In this document: positions 21,561 to 31,541 of the stretch, piece by piece
Layout of the letters: each line of letters opens with the position of its first letter
Position numbering within the stretch: position 1 is the first letter of the stretch
NCBI GenBank assembly: GCA_018340375.1
Contig: JAFFJZ010000016.1
Location: 6,393,372 to 6,457,371 of the forward strand
Length of the DNA stretch: 64,000 nucleotides
Direction: 5' to 3'
Source of the DNA: Gonatopus flavifemur
Taxonomy: Eukaryota > Arthropoda > Insecta > Hymenoptera > Dryinidae
The notes under the pieces: generated by a model
Databases searched by the model: none
What the model was told of the DNA's origin: nothing
The model's input: the letters and a program-made list of their open reading frames with translations, nothing else
Made by a program: the position numbers and the translations under genes

Positions 21561-24500
21561 TTGTACCTTCTCAGTTTTGCCACAATAAGCCCGGATTGCC
21601 CAAAAATCGATATACTTTCACGATTTTTTCTCCATCAGGAACCAGGATTAGTCCAGGCTATATTATGAACTGCATGGAAACTTAGGTGAAACCTCCTCAC
21701 ATACTACAAAGATGATTTCGTCGTTTGTACCTCCACAGTTTTGCCACAATTAGACTAGATTGCCCAAAAATCGATATACTTCCACGATTTTTTCTCCATC
21801 AGGACCCAGGATTAGTCCAGGCTATATTCTGAACTGCATAGAAACTTGGGTAGAACCTCCTCACACACTAGGGAGATGATTTCGTCGTTTGTACCTCCAC
21901 AGTTTTGCCACAATAAGCCCAGATTGCCCAAAAATCGATATACTTTCACGATTTTTTTTCCATCAGGCCCCAGGATCAGTCCAGGCTATGTTCTGAACGG
22001 CATGAAAACTTAGGTGAAACCTCCTCACATACTAGAAAAATGATTTCGTCGTTTGTACCTCCCCGGTTTTGCCACAATTAGCTTAGATTGCCTAAAAATC
22101 GATGTATTGTCACGGTTTTTTTTCCATCAGGAACCAGGATTAGTCCAGGCTATATTCTGAACTGCATGGAAACTTAGGTGAAACCTCCTCACATACTACA
22201 AAGATGATTCCGGCGTTTGTACCTCCACAGTTTTGCCACAATGAGCCCAGATTGCCCGAAAATCGATATAATTTCACGATTTTTCCTCCATCAGGAACCA
22301 CGATTAGTCCAGGCTATATTATGAACTGCATGGAAACTTAGGTGGAACCACCTCACATACTACAAAGATGATTTCGTCGTCTGTAACTCCACAGTTTTGC
22401 CACAATACGCCCAGATTGCCCAAAAATCGATATACTTTCACGATTTTTCCTCCATCAGGACCCAGGATTAGTCCAGGCTATGTTCTGAACGGCATGAAAA
22501 CTTAGATTGAACCTCCTCACATACTAGAAGAATGATTTCGTCGTTTGTACCTCCCCGGTTTTGCCACAATAAGCCCAGATTGCCCAAAAATCGATATACT
22601 TTCACGATTTTTTCTCCATCAGGACCCAGGATTAGTCCAGGCTATATTCTGAACTGCATAGAAACTCGGGTAGAACCTCCTTACACACTAGGGAAATGAT
22701 TTCGTCGTTTGTACCTCCACAGTTTTGCCACAATAAGCCCGGATTGCCCAAAAATCGATATACTTTCACGATTTTTTCTCCATCAGGAACCAGGATTAGT
22801 CCAGGCTATATTATGAACTGCATGGAAACTTAGGTGAAACCTCCTCACATACTACAAAGATGATTTCGTCGTTTGTACCTCCACAGTTTTGCCACATTTA
22901 GACTAGATTGCCCAAAAATCGATATACTTCCACGATTTTTTCTCCATCAGGACCCAGGATTAGTCCAGGCTATATTCTGAACTGCATAGAAACTTGGGTA
23001 GAACCTCCTCACACACTAGGGAGATGATTTCGTCGTTTGTACCTCCACAGTTTTGCCACAATAAGCCCAGATTGCCCAAAAATCGATATACTTTCACGAT
23101 TTTTTTTCCATCAGGCCCCAGGATCAGTCCAGGCTATGTTCTGAACGGCATGAAAACTTAGGTGAAACCTCCTCACATACTAGAAAAATGATTTCGTCGT
23201 TTGTACCTCCCCGGTTTTGCCACAATTAGCTTAGATTGCCTAGAAATCGATGTATTGTCACGGTTTTTTTTCCATCAGGAACCAGGATTAGTCCAGGCTA
23301 TATTCTGAACTGCATGGAAACTTAGGTGAAACCTCCTCACATACTACAAAGATGATTCCGGCGTTTGTACCTCCACAGTTTTGCCACAATGAGCCCAGAT
23401 TGCCCGAAAATCGATATAATTTCACGATTTTTCCTCCATCAGGAACCACGATTAGTCCAGGCTATATTATGAACTGCATGGAAACTTAGGTGGAACCACC
23501 TCACATACTACAAAGATGATTTCGTCGTCTGTAACTCCACGGTTTTGCCACAATACGCCCAGATTGCCCAAAAATCGATATACTTTCACGATTTTTCCTC
23601 CATCAGGACCCAGGATTAGTCCAGGCTATGTTCTGAACGGCATGAAAAATTAGATTGAACCTCCTCACATACTAGAAGAATGATTTCGTCGTTTGTACCT
23701 CCCCGGTTTTGCCACAATAAGCCCAGATTGCCCAAAAATCGATATACTTTCACGATTTTTTCTCCATCAGGACCCAGGATTAGTCCAGGCTATATTCTGA
23801 ACTGCATAGAAACTCGGGTAGAACCTCCTCACACACTAGGGAAATGATTTCGTCGTTTGTACCTCCACAGTTTTGCCACAATAAGCCCGGATTGCCCAAA
23901 AATCGATATACTTTCACGATTTTTTCTCCATCAGGAACCAGGATTAGTCCAGGCTATATTATGAACTGCATGGAAACTTAGGTGAAACCTCCTCACATAC
24001 TACAAAGATGATTTCGTCGTTTGTACCTCCACAGTTCTGCCACAATTAGACTAGATTGCCCAAAAATCGATATACTTCCACGATTTTTTCTCCATCAGAC
24101 AGGGATTAGTCAGCTATATTTTTTGAAACTGCATAGAAATTCGGTAGAACCTCCTCACACACTAGATGATTTGATTTCGTCGTCGTTTGTCACAGTGCCA
24201 CAATAAGCCCAGATTGCCCAAAAATCGATATACTTTCACGATTTTTTTTCCATCAGGCCCCAGGATCAGTCCAGGCTATGTTCTGAACGGCATGAAAACT
24301 TAGATTGAACCTCCTCACATACTAGAAAAATGATTTCGTCGTTTGTACCTCCCCGGTTTTGCCACAATTAGCTTAGATTGCCTAAAAATCGATGTATTGT
24401 CACGGTTTTTTTTCCATCAGGAACCAGGATTAGTCCAGGCTATATTATGAACTGCATGGAAACTTAGGTGAAACCTCCTCACATACTACAAAGATGATTT

Positions 24501-25084
24501 CGTCGTTCGTACCTCCACAGTTTTGCCACAATTAGACTAGATTGCCCAAAAATCGATATACTTCCACGATTTTTTCTCCATCAGGACCCAGGATTAGTCC
24601 AGGCTATATTCTGAACTGCATAGAAACTTGGGTAGAACCTCCTCACACACTAGGGAGATGATTTCGTCGTTCGTACCTCCACAGTTTTGCCACAATAAGC
24701 CCAGATTGCCCAAAAATCGATATACTTTCACGATTTCCTTTCCATCAGGCCCCAGGATCAGTCCAGGCTATGTTCTGAACGGCATGAAAACTTAGATTGA
24801 ACCTCCTCACATACTAGAAAAATGATTTCGTCGTTTGTACCTCCCCGGTTTTGCCACAATTAGCCTAGATTGCCTAAAAATCGATGTATTGTCACGGTTT
24901 TTTTTCCATCAGGAACCAGGATTAGTCCAGGCTATATTCTGAACTGCATAGAAACTTGGGTAGAACCTCCTCACACACTAGGGAAATGATTTCGTCGTTT
25001 GTACCTCCACAGTTTCGCCACAATAAGCCCAGATCGCCCAAAAATCGATATACTTTCACGATTTTTTCTCCATCAGGAACCAGG
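21561..25084 (+). repeat. 164 bp tandem array with 7-mer higher-order unit
   Basis: The phrase TCCATCAGGA recurs at 21631, 21795, 21959, 22123 and 22287, an exact 164 bp period, about 21 copies in all. Variant monomers recur every 1148 bp (7 x 164): CCCGGATTGCCC at 21593, 22741 and 23889, and CTGTAACTCC at 22381 and 23529. Each monomer carries CGTTTGTACCT or a close variant. The third higher-order unit is rearranged, with small deletions near 24100-24200. Confidence 0.9.
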
Positions 25085-26290
25085 AATATCGATTTTTGGG
25101 CAATCTAGTCTAATTGTGGCAAAACTGTGGAGGTACGAACGACGAAATCATCTTCGTAGTATGTGAGGAGGTTTCACCTAAGTTTCCATGCAGTTCATAA
25201 TATAGCCTGGACTAATCCTGGTTCCTGATGGAAAAAAAATCGTGAGAATACATCGATTTTTAGGCAATCTAGGCTAATTGTGGCAAAACCGGGGAGGTAG
25301 AAACGACGAAATCATCTTTCTAGTATGTGAGGAGGTTCAATCTAAGTTTTCATGCCGTTCAGAACATAGCCTGGACTAATCCTGGGTCCTGATGGAGAAA
25401 AAATCGTGAAAGTATATCGATTTTTCGGCAATCTAGTCTAATTGTGGCAAAACTGTGGAGGAACAAACGACGAAATCATCTTTGTAGTATGTGAGGAGGT
25501 TTTACCTAAGTTTCCGTGCAGTTCAGAATATAGCCCGGACTAATCCTGGTTCCTGATGGAAGAAAAATCGTGAAAATACATCGATTTTTAGGCAATCCAG
25601 GCTAATTGTGGCAAAACCGGGGAGGTACAAACGACGAAATCATTATTCTAGTATGTGAGGAGGTTTAATCTGAGTTTCCATGCCGTTCAGAACATAGCCT
25701 GGACTAATCCTGGGTCCTGATGGAAAAAAAATGGTGAAAGTATATCGATTTTTGGGCAATCTGGGCTTATCGTGGCAAAACTGTTCAGGTACAAACGACG
25801 GAATCATTTTTGTAGTGTGTGAGGAGGTTCTACCCAAGTTTCTATGCAGTTCAGGATATAGCCTGGACTAATCCTGGGTCCTGATGGAGAAAAAATCGTG
25901 AAAGTATATCGATTTTTAGGCAATCTAGTCTAATTGTGGCAAAACTGTGGAGGTACAAACGACGAAATCATCTTTGTAGTATGTGAGGAGGTTTTATCTA
26001 AGTTTCCATGCAGTTCAGAATATAGCCTGGACTAATCCTGGTTCCTGATGGAAAAAAAATTGTGAAAATACATCGATTTTTAGGCAATCTAGGCTAATTG
26101 TGGCAAAACCGTGGAGGTACAAACGACGAAATCATTTTTCTAGTATGTGAGGAGGTTCAATCTAAGTTCTCATGCCGTTCAGAACATAGCCTGGACCAAT
26201 CCTGGGTCCTGATGGAGAAAAAATCGTGAAATTATATCGATTTTCGTGCAATCTGGGCTTATTGTGGCAAAACTGAGAAGGTACAAACGA
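25085..26290 (-). repeat. Inverted 164 bp array
   Basis: About seven monomers of the same 164 bp family in reverse orientation. The switch is abrupt at about 25085, inside the phrase GAACCAGGA, and joins two non-equivalent monomer positions. The length is close to one higher-order unit. Confidence 0.85.
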
Positions 26291-26686
26291 CGGGATTCCA
26301 CTCTTGAGGTGTATGGGTCTCTGCCTCAAGATCTCACACAGTTCAGGATACAGTCCGAAGCAATCCAGAGTCCTCCTAATCAGAAATCCCGGAAAAAATC
26401 GATATAAATTTCCAAAGACTATTTTTCCTCATATCTCCTCCCCCTTCGAGGTACAAACGAAAATATCATCGGTACAATCAAGTACAAACGAAGCCCTTCC
26501 AAATGACCCAGATCGTCCCTATCGGTTCCAGTCACAGGCGGGCGCATAAGCCCCCGGGCCGTATCTCCGCCCCCTTTGAGGTACAAACGAAAATTTTTGC
26601 GGTACAATCAGGTACAAACGATGCTCTTTCGATTGCCGTATATAAGTTTCAAATCCGTTCCGGGTCCCGGCCAAGTTCACGGAGGT

Positions 26687-26695
26687 ATCATGTTT
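26687..26695. repeat. Target site duplication, right
   Basis: ATCATGTTT, identical to 21150-21158. Confidence 0.85.
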
Positions 26696-26864
26696 ATGGT
26701 ATGTCAGAGTCACATAGATCTATTTCATTTAGATTAATCAAAGAAAACAGCAGTCACGGTCTTTTTTAATGCTTTGAAGTGAAGTTCGTGTATCATTGGC
26801 ATTCATTATCATTTTGCTCACTTATATATATGTGAGTTTCTGATTAAGTTACCCTAATCACTTG

Positions 26865-27560
26865 AAGTGAAGTGGAGTGTTTTTTCGATAAGTGACGTGA
26901 AATGACTTCCTCACTCAAACAATGTGCATAATATAAAATTAACTGTGAGTTTGTTGGAATAAATTGTCTACGAATAAGTATGACTTGAATCGTTGAAGAT
27001 ATCACCTTACACATATATTGGAAGCGCAGTGAGTTTTCTTACTCTGATGAGAATGAACTACTGGCACGATGGATACTTAACTGTGATTTGCTTCCAAAGA
27101 GTATTTCTACATCAATTTATTAAACAATACATATATGTGATTATAAATGGAGCCTAAGGGTTTTAACAATAAAAAATCATCTGTCAAATTACAAGCACAG
27201 GGAATTCCCTTCATTACCATAAATTATACGCGACAATTGATTTTCATTCTTACAGATTGATCGAATAATTTGTTCATATCTAATTATTTATAAATACATG
27301 TATAGTTCAATGAAGTTATATTCAATTAATTTTTGACAATCAATATTTCTGATAAGTATCTATCGTGCCAATGGTTCATGGTAGTCAGAGTAAAGAAAAC
27401 TCACTGCGCTCCCAATATATAAGTCAATTTCTTTATCGACTCAAGTTTTGTGGATACCTACTTCTCATTCGCAAAGAATTTATTCCAACCAAGTGGCTGG
27501 TCATTTCACTTCACACAGATTGTGGATTGAAGGAATGACATTACTTCATTTCACTTGATC
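26865..27560. repeat. Imperfect 0.7 kb inverted repeat
   Basis: The left arm around 27025-27080 (GGAAGCGCAGTGAGTTTTCT) is inverted at about 27380-27415 (AGAAAACTCACTGCGCTCCC). Pairing extends out to TGAAATGAC near 26900 and TCATTTCACTTCA near 27510. No coding sequence. About 560 bp of it is repeated in direct orientation at 27620-27774 plus 29221-29560. Confidence 0.65.
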
Positions 27561-27797
27561 ACCTGAAAAATCATCAGAGGTTTACAAAAGTCGTAGCGGT
27601 AGTACATCCTTTCAGACAATTGGCATGATGGATACTTGACTGTGACTTGATTCCAAAAAATATTTGTACATAACTTCATTGAATGATACATGTGGTTATA
27701 AATGGAGTGTAAGATTCTTATCGTTAGAAAAATCATCTCTCAAATTACAAGCACAGGGAATTTCGTTCACTACCATCCCTGCTTAAAGGGTCATATA

Positions 27798-29092
27798 CGA
27801 GGGTGGATTGATAAGTTTCCGGCCTGACCAAGAGATGGCGCCACTAGGCCTACCTTGAGGTGGCGTTCTATAGTACCATCCTTAGATAGCATGTAGCTAT
27901 AGTTTCAGTCCGATCGCCATGTGAGTTTAGTTTTGAGAGCACGCTGACCAAGACGCCTCTGTGTTTTTCGTAAAAATGGAAAAGCTGGAAAATCGTGCTG
28001 TCATCAAATACTTTTATTTGAAGGGGTTAACGCCGAAGGAAATCAAAGAAGAGATGGACTCAACACTGGGGACATCCTCCCCATCATATTCAACCGTGAG
28101 GCAGTGGGTTTCCGAGTTTAAAAAGGGTCGTGTGAGCACCTCTGATGAGCCTCGCTCAGGATGCCCCATTGAGGTCACAACTCCAGATATGATCGAAAAA
28201 ATCCATCAAATAGTGCTGAAAGATCGCAGATTAAAAGTTCGTGAGATAGCTGAGACCTGTAAGATGTCATATGAACGTGTACAAAATATTTTGCACCAAC
28301 ATTTGTATATGGAAAAGCTCTGTGCAAGAGATGGGTGCCGCGTTTGCTAACAGTCGACCAAAAATTGATTCGAAAGAACATTTCTACCGCCAATTTGGCG
28401 TTGTATAAGCGTAATCCAAGCGAATTTTTGCGTCGATTCGTAACCGTTGACGAAACTTGGGTCCACCACTACACTCCTGAAACCAAAGAACAGTCTAAAC
28501 AGTGGATTGGACCAGGGGAACCAACTCCAAAGAAGGCAAAAACAATTTTTTCGGCGAACAAGGTTATGGCTACTGTTTTTTGGGATGCAAGAGGTATTAT
28601 ATACATTGATTACCTTGAAAAGGGTAAAACTATCACTGGTCAATACTACGCAGACTTATTGCAACGTTTGAGCCACGAAGTGAAAATTAAACGACCTCAT
28701 CTGGCGAAGAAAAAAATCTTGTTTCATCACGATAACGCACCAGCGCACACGTCAATCGTTGCGATGGCTAAAATCAACGATCTGAAGTTTGAATTAATGC
28801 TGCACCCTCCCTACTCTCCAGACCTAGCCCCGAGTGACTATTATCTGTTTCCTAACCTCAAAAAATGGCTTGGCGGTAAGAGATTTGCGGACAATGAAGA
28901 AGTAATCGGAGCTGTAAATGGGTATTTTGAGGAGCTTGACGAATCAGTCTATAGAGATGGCATTACTAGACTAAAGCACCGCTATGAGAAATGTATCAGC
29001 CTTGGAGGAGATTATGTTGAGAAATAAAAAAAAAAAATTCTTAAAAACGTTGTTTTTCTTGGTCAGGCCGGAAACTTATCAATCCACCCTCG
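27798..29092 (+). mobile_element. mariner element 1
   Basis: Perfect or near-perfect terminal repeats CGAGGGTGGATTGATAAGTT lie at both ends, with TA duplications at 27796-27797 and 29093-29094. It is 1295 bp and almost identical to the element at 31542-32835, in the opposite orientation. It sits inside the palindromic MITE copy 2. Confidence 0.9.
27976..29027 (+). pseudogene. mariner transposase, 2 bp insertion
   Basis: The reading starts MEKLENRAVIKYFYLKG and carries the helix-turn-helix region with DEPRSG. A 2 bp insertion near 28330 (CAAGAGATGGG where the other copy has CAAGATGGG) breaks the frame after EKLCAR. The second frame then gives VPRLLT, TVDETW, HHDNAP and SPDLAPSDYYLF, the D,D34D catalytic core. 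Additional differences from the intact copy include Cys for Arg in SGRPIEV and Leu for Pro in LMPHPP. Not functional as read. Confidence 0.9.
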
Positions 29093-29560
29093 TAGAATCG
29101 TATAGAATATCATAGATTATGATTCAAAAACATGATAAGATTCGCAGTTTCTATCATGTTTTTGAATCATATTTTATAATATTCTATACGATTCTATATG
29201 ACACTTTAAGCAGGGATACCTCACATGCAACAATATAAATATTCAATTGATTCTGATTCTTGCAAATGAAGCTAATAATTTGTTCATATATAATTATTTA
29301 TAACTACATGCATAGTTCAATGAAGTTATTTCTAAGTAATTTTTGACAATCTGTCCCTTATAAGTATCTATCGTGCCAATAGTTCATAGTAATATCAGAG
29401 TGCAGAAAACTTACTGCGCTGCCAATGTATAAGTCAATTTCTCTATCATCTCAAGTTTTGTGGATACCTACTTCTTATTCGCAAAGCATTTATCTCAACA
29501 AAGTGGCTGGTTATTCCACTTTATACAGATTGTTGATTGGGAAAATACTATCATTCCATA

Positions 29561-29890
29561 TGACTTGATGACCGTTTGAAAAATCATCGAAGGTGTACAA
29601 AAGTGGGGCTGATGATACATTCTTTCATAAAATCCAATAACTTTGTGCCTTTGGCATGCTGTGGAAAAAGAATAGAGCTGTTGAACATTGTTTTATTCAC
29701 ACTGTTAAAAATTTCTTGAATTTTAATGCACTCTTAATGTACCAGTGTACATGAAATTTCAACTTGAAGGTACATTAAATGATATTCAAGTATTATTACA
29801 TTAATTTTCAAATCATGTGGAATTGAATTACAATTTTAAGTATCAGTACATTAAAAATTAACTTAGAGTAAATCGATGGAGATTTGAGAA
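29561..29890. other. Intergenic, AT-rich
   Basis: Nothing was recognised except short repeats of GTACATTAA. Confidence 0.35.
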
Positions 29891-29899
29891 AATAACATA

Positions 29900-30212
29900 G
29901 GCTCTGTCTAGAGACACGCTAACCTGTCTTCAACTTTTGAATTCAAGACACGTGAATTCTCAAATTCTCGTGGATATAGTGAATCCTTGAGGGATTAACT
30001 ACAGACAGGTGAAGTTTCCCGTGTATCGAGTTGAAAATTTGAGCCAGGCGAGAAATTTCGCGTGTATCGATCTTAAAAAATTCTATACACGGGAAATTTC
30101 GCCTGTCTGTAGATAATCCCTTGAAGATTGACTATATCCACGATAATTTGAGAATTTCACGTGTCTCGAATTTAAAACTTAGAGACAGGTTAGCGTGTCT
30201 CTAGACAAAGCC
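29900..30212. mobile_element. Mutator-type MITE, 9 bp duplication
   Basis: The ends GGCTCTGTCTAGAGACACGC and (inverted) GGCTTTGTCTAGAGACACGC flank a palindromic 313 bp element. A perfect 9 bp duplication AATAACATA is present at 29891-29899 and 30213-30221. A 9 bp duplication points to Mutator-like mobilisation. Confidence 0.8.
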
Positions 30213-30366
30213 AATAACATAACCATCAATAATGTTTGAAATTGAGTGGATAAATTGAATAATTATAATCTTTTTGTGATTATAAATTTTGGAATTATTG
30301 TTCTCAATCGCATTAGGTGACACTCTACGAGTCTTGTCGTGAAGAGTGCTTGAACGACACTGAACT

Positions 30367-30470
30367 CCAACAGAACCTAAAATTTGTGTACGTCCAGGAA
30401 ACCTCCAAAGGACGTTTGAGAAACGTATTTGGACGTTTCCTGGACGTACACAAATTTTAGGTTCTGTTGG
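30367..30470. repeat. 104 bp hairpin element
   Basis: Perfect arms of about 37 bp starting CCAACAGAACCTAAAATTTG enclose a 29 bp loop containing GGACGTTTGAGAAACG. It is a probable MITE. Confidence 0.75.
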
Positions 30471-30698
30471 GGAAGAGTACGAAATTTTGCGCGAAATATT
30501 TTCGTGAACCACGTGAGAAATACGAATTTTATAAATACGATGATCAAATACATGCTTGGGATTGAGGATTTTAATTTCATAGTGGTTCTGAAACATTATG
30601 GGATCGATGGAAAATTCTCACGATTGAAGGTTATAATTCAGAAAATTTGGCTTCCTATATTTCAGAACCAATATGGGATGAGAATTTGCATTCACAGT

Positions 30699-30964
30699 CA
30701 GGGTTGGGAATTTGACATGTCGAGTGAGATTTCTGACGTATAATACATAGCCTGTATAATACATATATTATACGTATAAAAGGTAATTGTTGGTCATTTC
30801 TAGTGGATTTCTTGATGGACCAATCACATTTGGTTCCTAAAGGCGCCATTATGATGTATTAAACTTGTATAAAACCTTATCAGTAATATACACTGTATTA
30901 TACATGTATAATAGTTGTATAAAAGTAGGAATATTATACTATGTATAATACATTCCCAACCCTG
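30699..30964. mobile_element. hAT MITE, 8 bp duplication
   Basis: The ends CAGGGTTGGGAAT are inverted and a perfect 8 bp duplication TTCACAGT flanks the element (30691-30698 and 30965-30972). The interior is rich in TATAATAC words. No transposase. Confidence 0.85.
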
Positions 30965-30972
30965 TTCACAGT

Positions 30973-31404
30973 GCGCAATCCCATGCACGTACCCTAGTAG
31001 AAATTTCCCAAATTTTTTCCTATGACTGATGAGGCGCTGGAGAGGAAACACTGAGCACAAAAAACTAGCGAGGTACTGGTCAATTACTGATAAGTTGAAT
31101 CCAACTAGCGTTGGTTGGTCAAAACTAGTGAGCTACTTATTAGTATGTGATAAGTTGAACTAATTGATAATGTGGAGTAAAACCATCTCTAATAAGTATA
31201 CAAGTGCTTACTAAAATATATATAAAATGGAGAAGAATGAACTTTTCAATTCTAAAATGAATAAAATATTGTTCACACTTGATATCGGAAATGTCAGTAT
31301 CCATACAGCACGTATTTCATGAAGATTTTTAAACAGCTGGACAGGTTTTTCCATTAATTTCTACATATAATTACAGGTGATATAAATGAGAAAGAAGTGT
31401 AACA
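30973..31404. other. Intergenic
   Basis: The words CAACTAGCG, AAAACTAG and TGATAAGTTGAA recur near 31065-31170; otherwise nothing was recognised. Confidence 0.35.
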
Positions 31405-31439
31405 AATCATCATCATCATCATCATGAAGTAATCAGTCT

Positions 31440-31541
31440 TACGACTGGTTTGATGAAACCCTCCACCCCTGTCTATTATCCGCCACACGTTTAATTTCTA
31501 CATATTTACTACATCCCTTGTCTTGTACGATTTGCTTCATA
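31440..31541 (-). pseudogene. Reverse transcriptase C-terminal tail beyond the mariner
   Basis: After removing the mariner and one TA, the frame continues MKQIVQDKGCSKYVEIKRVA and ends GWRVSSNQS with a stop at 31440-31442. This shows the mariner interrupted an open reading frame without other damage at the site. Confidence 0.8.

Larger units (their letters stand above)
21159..26686. mobile_element. 5.5 kb foldback element, 9 bp duplication
   Basis: The terminal inverted repeats start ACCTCCGTGAACTTGGCCGG and run about 400 bp (21159-21560 and 26291-26686). Between them lie two arrays of 164 bp repeats facing each other, about 3.5 kb forward and 1.2 kb inverted. A perfect 9 bp duplication ATCATGTTT flanks the element. 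No ORF inside is longer than can be explained by the repeats, so it is non-autonomous. Long terminal repeats made of tandem subrepeats plus a 9 bp duplication resemble Drosophila FB elements and Mutator-type transposons; assignment to that group is inference. Nearly identical internal units suggest recent turnover. Confidence 0.85.
27775..29217. mobile_element. Palindromic MITE, copy 2, split by mariner
   Basis: The left 22 bases ATCCCTGCTTAAAGGGTCAT and the remainder from 29093 to 29217 together rebuild the MITE seen at 18492-18637. Flanking ACC at 27772-27774 and 29218-29220 may be its 3 bp target duplication. The mariner lies at the TA of GTCATATAGAATCG. Confidence 0.8.
27620..29560. repeat. 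Second copy of the 27.06-27.55 kb unit, interrupted
   Basis: 27620-27774 matches 27064-27220 and 29277-29540 matches 27269-27535. Removing the 1446 bp insertion restores a constant offset of about 562 bp. The two copies are thus a tandem duplication older than the insertion of the palindromic MITE and mariner. Confidence 0.7.

Noticed and set aside
21561..26290. CRISPR-like array of regularly spaced repeats
   Set aside because: The 164 bp units are repeated along their full length with no unique spacers, lie in an animal genome and sit inside a transposon.
21123..26769. ORFs of 60-128 codons in the foldback element
   Set aside because: They appear on both strands with mirrored translations and follow the repeat period; no known protein motif.
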